A stretch of DNA of 64,000 bases from Microcyclospora pomicola (lineage: Eukaryota; Ascomycota; Dothideomycetes; Capnodiales). The stretch covers positions 62,001-126,000 of the forward strand of contig NHNY01000015.1 in assembly GCA_002786065.1 (NCBI GenBank), given 5' to 3'. Of the stretch, positions 54,833 through 64,000 are shown in pieces. The translations under genes and the position numbers were made by a program. The notes under the pieces are model-generated. The model was given only the letters and a program-made list of their open reading frames with translations, did not search any database and had not been told where the DNA came from. Position 1 is the first letter of the stretch. Every line of letters starts with the position of its first letter.

Positions 54833-56859
54833 ATGGCCACTCCTGGGAACATTGGAGACGCAAGTAGCGGGCAGAAATCGACTTATGCTATATGGGATCG
54901 ACTAGAGTGGAGGTATGTTCATAGGAGCACTAAGCAGCCTTGCGTTGGAAATGCTGAAAACCTGTCACGTTAGCCTCCAGCATCGCGAGTGGGTACATAA
55001 TAGGGAAGGTCCTGGCGTAAACGATCTATTGCCGCAGAGTCAACCTGGTCGTATCTCGATCTGGTACATCCTTCAAGTCTAGTTCAAGAGAGTCTTAGGT
55101 CTGACATCCCGTACAGCTTCCTGCCCAACTTGACCAACGACGAAGATCTGGCGGCGAAGGAGATCGAACATGGTCATGGCTGTACAGCACTGCTCTGCAA
55201 TGACTTCGACTCCACCAGGCAGCTTACCAATCGCTTTGGCATTCCGGCACTTTTCTGGACCGAACACACCGGCATTGGTGGCAATGGATACTTCTGGAGT
55301 CGTGAAATCAAACGATGTTTCGAAAACGAGAACAAATTGGTCACCAGGACCATGAGTACGAGTGAGTTCCAGCTTGATCTCTGTTTCACACACAAAATCT
55401 GATCGCCATTCTAGCTGTCTCCCGTTTCCTCATGAAGACAGTTCAGAGCCATCCTGCCGTCACGTACAGCTGGGAATACATGGCATTCGCCTCGATCTGG
55501 ATCCATGATACGGGTAAAGATTTCGCCGAGCTCATACTGCTGTGCTTCGATCTTTCTCCCCACATGAGGGATCGCATTGGTGACGAGCTGAAGACTAGCA
55601 TTGGCTATGCTGTCGGTTGCGCAAGCTCGCCTGAAGCAGTTCTTCGCGATCCGTTTGGTATCTATGGTACACTGCTGCTGCCTATCGTGTACGCCTTCGA
55701 TGTTGAGCTTTGGGGCTTTCGGAAACCAGTCCGGAGGCAAGAGAAGGTATTTCAGTGTGCAGTCGCTCCATTATAATTCTTAAGATGCACAGCGCTGGAG
55801 GTGGTATCACTCAATGCTTGGCTGACGTTTTCTTAGATCAGACTTGGTATAATAAAGCGCAAGACCCAGCTGATTCCAAAGCAAGCAAACGGCACAATAC
55901 AACCAGTCCCGCCAGAGACATCTGGCAAAACAGACAGGAGACAGAGCACATGGAGGAGATTGTCGTTGTACAAGTCGTGGCACCACGATCCAGAACCAGG
56001 ACTTCAATCCTCAATGGAAGACGAACAAGACCACGACATCAACGGACCAGAAGCCCGTTTGCGATACGAGGAATTGCATGAACTATCCAGGCACGTCATT
56101 CACGCCTCCGAAACGCTAGCCTGTGCATCCAAGGCTATCGGCCAGATAACCAGAGCGCATAGGAGACGCTGTACATATTGGGAGATGATCCCTCCAAAGT
56201 CGCAAGCTCCACTTCGTACAGATGTTGCACAAGACAATCAAGAATCACCAGGAGCTGGCGGCGACGGACAGAGGATGGTGGCAATCGAGCATCGCGAAAG
56301 TGAGCAGCTAGAGGAGGACCTGGAATTCTACGCCGGACATCTAGTAGCTCTGGAGCTTCGTGCTAATGCATTCGGCGATCGACTGAAGAATGAAATACGC
56401 CTAGTAAGTCATAGCATCAGCACATCAAGACACCAATGACCCCATGAAGACTGACTGCAGAGCTTAGGCTTATAATATGCTTGCGGCGAACGAGACCGAA
56501 CACGCAAAGGAAACGGTGAAAGGTATCGAAGCGATACTGGAGGCGTCCAAAGCAGACAGTAAACAAGTTGCACAGTTCGTCGCTTTGTTGGGCCTTTTGT
56601 TTCTTCCCGGATCATTCATTACTGTACGTTCATCCGCCACGATGCAATGCCATGATCAGGTATACTGACAACTCGTCAGAGCTTCTTCGGAATGAATGTC
56701 ACATCATTTGCGCAAGACAGCACTCCTACCTGGATACCGGGAGTGATCATGGCGGGAATCACCTTTGCTCTAGCGGTCATTTGGTGGAGTGGACTGTGGA
56801 AGCTTCTCCCTGGTGTTACCGGCACCAGTGAAACGCCTTTGAGCAACATCCGAGGGTGA
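54833..56859 (+). CDS. CorA-like divalent cation transporter
   Basis: This fungal member of the CorA (magnesium) superfamily has two C-terminal membrane helices and a large soluble N-terminal domain. Seven exons are 54833-54912, 54974-55063, 55117-55361, 55415-55746, 55837-56403, 56468-56623 and 56680-56859, giving 549 residues; introns are 53-90 nt. The N-terminal part has IEHGHGCTALLCNDFDSTRQ and WSREIKRCFE. A helical charged segment (about residues 330-440) has LREN-like EEDLEFYAGHLVALELRA. QFVALLGLLFLPGSFITSFFGMN is split by the last intron and carries the Gly-Met-Asn ion-selectivity motif. GVIMAGITFALAVIWWSG is the second helix. Many fungal relatives lack GMN, so its presence favours real transport. 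Exon choice in the first three exons relies on frame and is the least certain part. Confidence 0.82.
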
Positions 56860-57241
56860 AGAGGTGCAATAGTTGAATCTTGTTCATGTTGCTCGCTGCC
56901 AGATACTGGAATATGCAAGATCATGATGACATTGTGTACATGTGCAGCTGTACCAAAGCGGTTCTCATAACTTGGACAGGACGGGAGGCTTGCAGAGCGG
57001 CTTCGAATATCTTTGCCTTGTTGCCTGACGCCTTTTCAGGTCTACACCTCATGTTACATGTTATGCGCAGTAGGGCGTAAAGGCAAAGCACAGTATTTAT
57101 CTACTTGTCTTATCCGTCGACTTAACACTTCGAAAGAAAAGACCGAGCAACTTCGACTGTTGTGTCTACCACGCCTGTCAGCTACGCCGCACGCCTCCCA
57201 TCTGTTGACAAAGTCTGCGACACAAATTTTGGCCCCACATC
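56860..57241. other. Intergenic, nothing recognised
   Basis: This separates the CorA-like gene from the aminopeptidase. Confidence 0.6.
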
Positions 57242-58639
57242 ATGGATCAAGCACCGGCGAACGAGGTGACCGTGGCGCAGGTTCGCAAGTGCGAAGGGCA
57301 AGATTGCGATAAAGATGCGGGCAGCCTGCAGTGTCCGACATGTCAGAAGATCGGGAAAGAGGCGTACTTCTGCTCGCAAGACTGCTTCAAGAGGAACTGG
57401 GTAGGTCAGTACCTACGCACAAGAGCCCGCTGAAGAGTTGGCGCTGACAGTGTATCGCAATGGCAGGCAACACATAAGACAGTGCACAAGGCGCAAAACA
57501 GTATGCTCTCCGCCTTCCTCACTCCGAAAGTCATTTCTCAACCCGATGTAGATGGCCATTTCAACCCGTTTCCAGCCTACCCCTTCACAGGCTCGCTTCG
57601 ACCGGTGTACCCTTTGACTCCCCGGAGCAAGGTCCCCGAAAAGATACGGCTTCCTGATTACGCAAAGGCCGGCATTCCTGTCAGTGAACAGGTAAGCATC
57701 GAAGATTTGTAGAGGTGGTCCATACTTCGCACGGTTGCTGACACAACTAGGTGTTCACTGGTCGGCACAAGATCAAAGTCCTGAACAAGCAGGAGCAGGA
57801 CGGCATGAGGAAAGTGTGTCGCCTGGCTCGTGAGGTACTCGACATTGCTGCGAGAGCAGCCAAGCCTGGTGTCACGACCGACCACATTGACCAAATCGTT
57901 CATGCGGCATGTCTAGAACGTGATGTATGCTTTGTTCTTCCGCACGAAGCTGATGACGCTGCTAATACGCTCGCAGTCCTATCCCTCGCCTTTGAATTAT
58001 TGCCACTTCCCTAAGTCAGTGTGTACATCTCCGAATGAGGTCATCTGCCACGGCATTCCCGACCATCGTCCCCTGCAAGATGGCGATATCCTCAACATCG
58101 ACGTTACGCTATACCACGGTGGCTTCCACGGTGACCTGAACGAGACCTACTACATCGGCGATTCCGCATCACAAAATCCGGACAACGTTCGCGTGGTAGA
58201 ATGCGCGAGAGACTGTCTAGAAGAGTCAATCAAAACCGTCAAGCCTGGTGCCCTGTTCCGTGATTACGGCAACACGATCGAGAAGGTGGCGAAGTCGCGA
58301 AACTGCGGCGTGGTCAAGACATATTGTGGCCACGGCATTAATCAACTTTTCCACTGCGCCCCGAACGTTCCGCATTATGCCAAGAACAAGGCAGTCGGCG
58401 AAGCCAAGCCCGGAATGTGTTTCACCATCGAACCGATGATAACCCTGGGGTCCCACAAAGACAAGACATGGCCTGACGACTGGACAAGCGTCACGGCCGA
58501 TGGCAGTCGGACAGCGCAGTTCGAGCATACACTTCTCGTCACGGAATCAGGGGTAGAGGTCTTGACGGCAAGATTGGAGGATAGTCCAGGCGGGAAAGTG
58601 GAGATGCCGCCTGTGACGAACGGAGAAGCGAAAGCGTAG
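57242..58639 (+). CDS. Methionine aminopeptidase type 1
   Basis: This enzyme removes the initiator Met from nascent proteins at the ribosome and is a cobalt/manganese metalloprotease. Exons are 57242-57400, 57467-57691, 57751-57924 and 57977-58639, giving 406 residues; introns are 52-66 nt. The N-terminal zinc finger ([22 protein letters not shown] and the following HKTVH) is typical of the ribosome-binding C6H2 finger of type 1 enzymes. The catalytic domain has [20 protein letters not shown] and [14 protein letters not shown] (metal Asp), [11 protein letters not shown] (metal His) and [12 protein letters not shown] (metal Glu). The start is the ATG directly before the finger. Confidence 0.95.
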
Positions 58640-59422
58640 CGATGAGCCACGTCGACGCCTTCAGCAGCAATGAAGACTCATGCATGGACTAGACCTCATC
58701 TAACAGTTGTTATGCCTTGTTGAGCGCACCCAAACGAACAGATTCGATACACGTAGGTAGCTCCTACGTCTCGTTATCGGCATGAAGTGCTCATGTGAGG
58801 ATGTGTATATCTCATGCGCTGCGACACTCATTTCCCCACTTCTCGCAAAAACATCAGCCTCGCTTATTATCGTGAGGGATTAATTATGTTTGGCAGCAAG
58901 ATATGTGTAAGTTGAAGTGCAGCCTTGCGCACATATTAACTCTCGCGCACGCATCATTCATACCATGAAATTGTCGAACATGAAATGCGATAGACTTCCC
59001 GCTCAGCCGCGTTCGTGTCGTCACGGGCCGCACGCCATGTGGCATGCGTGACTAGCGCGGACCACTCCCAGCCCCACCAGCCATCTCCAAAGTCCAAGTT
59101 CAGGCTTCGTCAGCTCCAACATCATCGTCACCAATACTTGAATTTCCTCGCTTTCACTTCTTCTGCACAGCAACCTTCCACCTCTGTGGTGTGCCTCTTT
59201 CCCGCTGCAGCGAACTTCACTCGTTATCCACATACCATTCATCAGGCTTTCGCAGACTGTCGACCGCCCGCCGATACTCAATCAATCGCAATCACATTCG
59301 GTGGACTACAAAATCAGACATACTGGCAAGGCCATCGTGAAGGACTTTCTCGCTGGGAGCTACACCCTCGATCAAGCAGCTGCTGGTCCTACTGCAAAGA
59401 CAGAACCTCAGCTATCAGCACA
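58640..59422. other. Intergenic: promoter and leader of the MARVEL-like gene
   Basis: No gene was recognised. A frame open from 59015 leads into the next gene but has no in-frame ATG before 59423, so I read this as 5' leader. Confidence 0.5.
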
Positions 59423-60132
59423 ATGGCCATCTCCGGCTTCCTCTTCCTGTCATGGCGCATCTTCGAGCTCATCACACTGGTTCCCGTGGTCGGCATGCTC
59501 GGCTGGTTCGTACACCAGTACACCGACGCCAACTTGCTCACGCCCACCTACATCTTGGTGCTTTTCATCGTCTCCGTCTTAGCACTAGCATGGGTATTCT
59601 TCACCACCATCAGCTATCTTCGCGCCAGACATGACGCCCTCTTCGTCGCACTCGTGGACCTCGCATTCGTCGGCGCTCTGATCGCTGGAGTCTACTACCT
59701 GCGTCGCGTCGCCGGGTCGGATTGTACAAACAGCTCCGCCGACTTCAACGGCGGCATCTACGTCAACATCCGGACGAACAAAGAGTGCGCGATGTTGAAA
59801 GCCTCGTTCGCATTCGGCATCATCAACATCATTGCCTTTTTCATCACATTCGTGAGTACATCCCAACTCCGCCGAGTGAAGAACAACAGAGACTGACTTT
59901 GACCTTACAGCTCCTCGCACTACTCGTCCACCACCACCACCGCAACGATGACACTGTCGTCGTCAAGCGCGTGAACCATTCCTCGCATCGCAGCGGCACT
60001 CACCGCTCACGCAGCCGCGACAACCGTGGGACCTACGAACGTCCCAGCTACGACCGTGGCAGCTACCGCCCTAGCAGCGATCGACGCAGCCATCGCTCCC
60101 GAAGCCAAAGCCGACGACAGTACTACGTATAG
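59423..60132 (+). CDS. MARVEL-type four-helix membrane protein
   Basis: This is an integral membrane protein of the kind found in fungal plasma-membrane domains. Exons are 59423-59851 and 59911-60132 (59-nt intron), giving 216 residues. Four hydrophobic helices are visible: near residue 10 (LITLVPVVGMLGWFV), 38 (TPTYILVLFIVSVLALAWVF), 74 (ALFVALVDLAFVGALIAGVY) and 130 (SFAFGIINIIAFFITF, continuing into exon 2). A short cysteine-containing loop (SDCTNSS and NKECAM) lies before the last helix. The tail is rich in His, Arg, Ser and Tyr with repeated SYDRGSYRP-like units, probably cytoplasmic. Function is not known. Confidence 0.82.
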
Positions 60133-60572
60133 AACGACGGCTTGAACGGCAGTAGACAGCATGTGAGATGAGATGAATGTGGCCGAGGTTCCCTTATACT
60201 ATACTTTCGACGAGCACAACGGAGTTTGAGACGGCGTTTCATGAGTGTTGATATGTGGGTACAAGGTTTTTCCGCGGCAGGGCAGACCAGGAGGAGGGAT
60301 TTCGGAACATGAAAGGTGGAGGGCAAGGCGAAGGCCTTATGGGGAATATCAGGATATGATACATATGATACCAGCTCGCTTAGGAGCATCATTTACGGCT
60401 TATAAGTCCGCGACGAAAGAATGTTCATCAAATCTGAAAGCCTCTCCATACTCAAAGTCGAGGAAATCTCTCGCAAGTCATGTTACATGCTATAATATTG
60501 TTACAGGAGAAGGGAAGATTTAATGTCCCTCGACATTGATCCCGGGTATCCTGGTCTTTCATCTTCCTTGTT
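60133..60572. other. Convergent 3' flanks
   Basis: This lies between the MARVEL-like stop and the uS8m stop. No gene was seen. Confidence 0.6.
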
Positions 60573-61694
60573 TCACCAGACACGACAGACCACTTGGCCG
60601 CCGACCTTGCGCTCCACACATTCCCGCGCCTCCAACAGGCCGAGATTGGTGTACACAGCCATAATCTCGCCGACCCGACTCAGCGGCTTGACCTGCCCAG
60701 CCTGCTGGCCGCGCACGACGCGACTCAGCTCTGCGACGTTCAGGTTGATGCGCTTCTTGGGCTTGGAGATAAGCTCGGCGCCTCGCAGCACGGGCTCGCC
60801 GTCGTAGTACTTCAAGCCCAGCCATAGCCGCCGCGACGCGCGGTTCGCCATCGTGATGACGTTCTCCTCTTCGAGCTGCCAGGGGTCCGCGAGTTCCTCC
60901 TCAACCGGCGTGAAGGTTTGGCCGGTGATGGTAAGACCCATTGCTTCTTCCGTGATGCCGTCGTTCAGCAGGTGTCGTGGGGTCGCGAAGGCGGCATCGC
61001 CGGCTATGTACGCCAAATCCGCTCTTGAGAAGCCGGTAAAGTTGCGCAGTTCTGCCCGTAGTCGGTCGGCGATGAGCATGCGCTTCTGTGACGGAGGGGG
61101 CGGGGGAGGAGGTTCGTAGCCGTCGGCACGGTCACGTTCGGCGGTCATGGCGTACTCGTCATCGATCTCACTGCTGATCTTGTCTGATTTCGCGGGGATC
61201 GCATGACGGGTGAGCATAGCGATGCCGGCCGTGGAGATGCCTTCCTCGGCCAACTGCTCTTGAGACTTGAGACCGTTCTCGACAAGAAATGAAACGAGCT
61301 TCTCCGTCCAGCCGTCTGCTTCGAGTTGTTCTTTGCTCAATCGCGATTGCTCGTATGCCCACTCCAGATGCTCTGCCGGCCAGCCTTCTTTCGCTAGATC
61401 CTGCCGCGCTCGACCTTTCATGACCATCTCCGTCAACGCGGCTTCTCGACTCCGTAGATCGCGGTGTTTGTGGGGATGTGAGCTGACCACATCACTATTG
61501 CGGACTCCATCGGGGAAGCAGGACGCGGGCGGTGATTTGCCGGCGATCTTAACTTGGCTGAAAAATCCTTGCTTGAGAAGAAGAAGACATAATGATAATT
61601 GAGCTTTGCTGTATGGGATGCTCGTCAGGCCAAGTCGAAGATTCGAGGCGTTTTTCAGATGTGAGCAGGTATTGGCGAAACGAGTGAGAGACAT
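60573..61694 (-). CDS. Mitochondrial 37S ribosomal protein uS8m with internal insert
   Basis: This is a component of the mitochondrial small ribosomal subunit that binds 15S rRNA. A single exon encodes 373 residues; usual fungal uS8m proteins are about half that. The N-terminal uS8 half is residues 1 to about 60 (MSLTRFANTCSHLKNASNLR, GLTSIPYSKAQLSLCLL). The C-terminal half is residues 275-373 (ASRRLWLGLKYYDGEPVL, KPKKRINLNVAELSRVVRG, LGLLEARECVERKVGGQV). Between them lie about 210 extra residues: three helical repeats of about 24 residues (95-165), a Pro-rich run near 195-202 and a further region at 220-250. The frame is unbroken with normal composition, so the insert is translated rather than an unspliced intron. 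Confidence 0.9.
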   Translation of the reverse strand: MSLTRFANTCSHLKNASNLRLGLTSIPYSKAQLSLCLLLLKQGFFSQVKIAGKSPPASCFPDGVRNSDVVSSHPHKHRDLRSREAALTEMVMKGRARQDLAKEGWPAEHLEWAYEQSRLSKEQLEADGWTEKLVSFLVENGLKSQEQLAEEGISTAGIAMLTRHAIPAKSDKISSEIDDEYAMTAERDRADGYEPPPPPPPSQKRMLIADRLRAELRNFTGFSRADLAYIAGDAAFATPRHLLNDGITEEAMGLTITGQTFTPVEEELADPWQLEEENVITMANRASRRLWLGLKYYDGEPVLRGAELISKPKKRINLNVAELSRVVRGQQAGQVKPLSRVGEIMAVYTNLGLLEARECVERKVGGQVVCRVW

Positions 61695-62352
61695 GGTGTG
61701 CGCTTTTCAATGGCCCGGAGGCCGGTCTTTTCGTCGTGCGTTCCCAGGACCGGGTGAAGAGATTCTTACGGTGGAGGATCGTCTTTTCGGCTCGCTGTAT
61801 CCTGGAAGATGATGGGTTTAGAATAGGATATCGCAAATAGTCGCGGTCGTGTGCTCTGGGTGATGTGCATGGCCAGAAGGAGATCGTGCTCGGGAGTGTC
61901 GCCACACCTTCCCTTGTGGTTCGACACTGTTCGCTGCTCGAAGACATACCTATGGAACCATACGCACCAAATGTGCTGAAACAACCACAACTAAATGTAT
62001 GGCATGCTTGGATTGCCGTGCTCGTAACCACGAAATCCATCGTGGCCGTTGGATCACCCTCTGGTGGAGGTTTGCAGCGTCAATTTCAGAAGTGCATTTG
62101 AAGTCGCAAGACTTGAATATCAGGATTTACGCTTATTGATCTGCTTCCAGTGACAAAACATGAAATGAACTTCGATCGCCGTATCGACACTCTGACTTGT
62201 GGGATGAAAAGAATGGCTTGGCAATAGCTGAGGATAGTTCGCTGTCGACTGCTTCCCCATCAATCCTGACGAGATCTGCCATTGCACCACCTCCATCCTA
62301 CTTCTCACTTTAGCGGACATCACACTCGCTCCCCATCCTCACCTCCTCCTCA
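61695..62352. other. Intergenic: uS8m promoter, nothing else recognised
   Basis: No gene was seen; several short frames occur on both strands. Confidence 0.55.
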
Positions 62353-62778
62353 TCACTCGGCAAGCAGGTTCTTCAACCCCTGAACATCCCAGTAGAAAGG
62401 CCTAACCTCCGTGATCAAACCATTCTCAACCTTAATATGCTGCACCAACGGCTGTACCCAATCCTTGCCGGTCTTCGCAACCCGCAGGTGCAGAGTACTG
62501 TACACCAGCACGGTGTCGCCGCTTTCGAAGACCTTCGGGTTCTGGACGTCGAGCACATCGAACTGCTGGGCCATGGTTTCGCCCCACTTCAAAAACCCAT
62601 CGAGGCCTTTGTGGTCGCCACCCCAGGGGAGGTCGGGGGACTGGTAGAGCGTGAAGGTGGGCGCGAGACATGCTGTCATGCCGGCGCTGTCCTTGGAGTC
62701 GGCGGGCGCGGACATGTACGCTCGCTCGGCGATGTAGAAGCGGTTGAGAACCTCGCTGGGGCGGCCGGATGCAGACAT
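62353..62778 (-). CDS. SnoaL/NTF2-like small protein
   Basis: This is a cone-shaped NTF2-superfamily protein, as in SnoaL-type cyclases and ketosteroid isomerase-like enzymes. A single exon encodes 141 residues, the normal length. SEVLNRFYIAERAYMSAP begins the first helix. DSAGMTACLAPTFTLYQSPD, GLDGFLKWGETMAQQF and TVLVYSTLHLRVAKTG follow, and the final strand is ITEVRPFYWDVQGLKNLL. There is no signal peptide or membrane segment. Members of this fold act in detoxification and in secondary metabolism, but no cluster genes are adjacent, so the role is open. Confidence 0.85.
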   Translation of the reverse strand: MSASGRPSEVLNRFYIAERAYMSAPADSKDSAGMTACLAPTFTLYQSPDLPWGGDHKGLDGFLKWGETMAQQFDVLDVQNPKVFESGDTVLVYSTLHLRVAKTGKDWVQPLVQHIKVENGLITEVRPFYWDVQGLKNLLAE

Positions 62779-63314
62779 TCTGATGTACGGCTTTAGGTTG
62801 AGGGGCGTTCAGACGTTCGAGTGAAGTCAGCACTTCCGTATGATAGAGAAAGTGCTCCTGTGTTTGGGTCAAGGGTGACGACCACCTTTTCATACACGTT
62901 TGTTATACGAACATCCTCAGCATCGTAGTATTTGTAAGCGAACTCTGCATATGCACAGTAAAGCTACCAGGCTATGCGATCCCGATCGACGGCACCATTG
63001 TAGCCACGAGTCGCATTCCAGTCCCAGCTAGATTTCGTGCGGCACAGCTGATGTGGTGAAGTAAAGCCAGTCGTTCGAGAGTGGTAGTGTGGGGCCAGAC
63101 AAGTCGGAGTTTCGATTCGGACATCCCAATCGGGGACTTCACTCGCATAACATCCACACAGAGAGTACCAATACCATGCAGCGAGCGAAGCGAAAGGACC
63201 ATAAATGGCATTCTTCAGGACTCATGCCACCAGAAATGTGGAAAGAGTCATGTCATCACTCGCCAGCTACATATCCTGATGCTCCTTCGTTATTCATTAC
63301 AATTAGTCGTTGCA
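62779..63314. other. Intergenic: SnoaL-like promoter and Spc7 3' flank
   Basis: No gene was recognised in these 536 bp. Confidence 0.55.
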
Positions 63315-64000
63315 TCATCTTTGCACTCCTTTCTTCGCGCCGTGCACAATGAGCTGGTCCTTCAAATCTTTCACCGCGACATCCCATCCGTAGACACCAT
63401 CGATGCGATCGATGACATTCTTTGTCATCTTGCCCTCGTTGTAGCTTTGGCCATAGACGATTTGGGTGCTGGGTTGGATGGTCAAATTCAAAGCCAAGCC
63501 ATCGTCCCCAGGACCAGCCCCACCGATACCCACGAACAGCTCGAAAGCCACGAGAACCTTTGTCTTGACGGCTGGCAGCAAGATGAGTGATTCCATAGCA
63601 AGTCGCTCGTCGCTGATGATCCGAGATGTCGTGAGCGTCTCGAGATTGAGACGTCGCTCTGCTTCGGCGACTGAAAGCGCGGTGTCCCAGCCCCCGCTGA
63701 TGAGGTTGAGTAGATCCGAGATTCGGGTCGCGTACTGTGGCAGTGCTTGCAATGATGCACGAAGAAGCTGATGGAAGAAACGGAGTGTGGTGGTAAGGTC
63801 TTTCGATTCCTGCTTGCCAGCCTGCGCTATGTAGTTGAGACGAATAGGCGCGTTTGGACGTGGCTGATCCGGTCGTTGTGACGCGACATTGAAGGAAGAT
63901 GGGTGAAAGTACAATTGCAGTTGAGACTTGTAAGTCATGGTGACTGTCTGTGGTGAAGACTCGGCCGAGGTGATCGACCAGCCGTACGTCTCTTCCATGC
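63315..64000 (-). CDS. C-terminal part of kinetochore protein Spc7/KNL1, cut by the right edge
   Basis: Spc7/KNL1 is the scaffold of the outer kinetochore that binds Mis12 and recruits checkpoint proteins. The visible 228 codons end at a stop at 63315 and form the C-terminal RWD-type domain. GWSITSAESSPQTVTMTYKS and LQLYFHPSSF are typical of the family. LTTTLRFFHQLLRASLQALP, ISDLLNLISGGWDTAL and the strand AVKTKVLVAFELFV follow. The frame continues past the window edge; the Met at 63998 is internal and should not be taken as the start. Confidence 0.82.
   Translation of the reverse strand, partial: MEETYGWSITSAESSPQTVTMTYKSQLQLYFHPSSFNVASQRPDQPRPNAPIRLNYIAQAGKQESKDLTTTLRFFHQLLRASLQALPQYATRISDLLNLISGGWDTALSVAEAERRLNLETLTTSRIISDERLAMESLILLPAVKTKVLVAFELFVGIGGAGPGDDGLALNLTIQPSTQIVYGQSYNEGKMTKNVIDRIDGVYGWDVAVKDLKDQLIVHGAKKGVQR

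Noticed and set aside
59015-59422. N-terminal extension of the MARVEL-like protein
   Set aside because: The frame is open but starts from GTG, has no ATG and no conserved pattern; more likely 5' leader.
1-64000. Transposons, viral relics, CRISPR arrays and rRNA genes
   Set aside because: I looked for reverse transcriptase, integrase, transposase and capsid motifs in the translated frames, and for terminal or spaced repeats, and saw none that I could support.

Overview
This is a gene-dense stretch of nuclear DNA from a filamentous ascomycete (Pezizomycotina). The evidence is many short GT-AG introns (mostly 50-65 nt with CTGAC/CTAAC-like branch sites), fungal-specific families (DUF3431, Byr4, Atg15, UPF0220, CorA-like) and compact spacing. 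Several gene types suggest a dothideomycete, but the sequence alone cannot prove the class. No transposon, viral relic, CRISPR array or ribosomal RNA was recognised.

Layout. 1-7 kb: the 3' end of an unknown gene, a phenylalanine ammonia-lyase (-) and a peroxisomal acyl-CoA dehydrogenase (-). 7-20 kb: a sugar transporter (+), the flippase subunit Cdc50 (+), the cohesin loader Scc4/Mau2 (-), an alpha/beta hydrolase (+), the ribosome-assembly factor Loc1 (-), a Vps68-like protein (+) and a small membrane protein (-). 20-30 kb: alkaline phosphatase (-), the cytokinesis checkpoint protein Byr4/Bfa1 (-), the DNA repair factor XRCC4/Lif1 (+) and the autophagy lipase Atg15 (-). 30-40 kb: a small secreted protein (-), a second sugar transporter (-), MPDU1 (-), a Baeyer-Villiger-type monooxygenase (+) and a FMN-dependent 2-hydroxyacid oxidase with a peroxisomal tail (-).

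40-50 kb: an intron-containing tRNA-Val(UAC), a DUF3431 protein (+), Mediator subunit Med8 (+), fumarylacetoacetase (+) and a dynamin-like GTPase (+) whose frame is broken by a perfect 17-bp tandem duplication. 50-64 kb: Erv14/cornichon (-), kynurenine 3-monooxygenase (-), a nucleoside-phosphorylase-like protein (+), a CorA-like transporter (+), methionine aminopeptidase 1 (+), a MARVEL-like membrane protein (+), mitochondrial ribosomal protein uS8m with an unusual internal insert (-), a SnoaL-like protein (-) and the C-terminal part of the kinetochore protein Spc7/KNL1 (-), which runs off the right edge.

Most genes are independent housekeeping functions (secretion, chromosome segregation, autophagy, transcription, translation). 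Possible functional neighbours are PAL with the peroxisomal acyl-CoA dehydrogenase (cinnamate chain shortening). The items most worth a second look are the uS8m repeat insert, the 17-bp duplication in the dynamin-like gene, the optional last exon that carries the PTS1 of the hydroxyacid oxidase, the phosphorylase-like protein, an odd intron boundary in the alkaline phosphatase and two palindromic promoter elements. Exon boundaries were derived by hand from splice consensus plus reading frame and have not been checked against transcripts.
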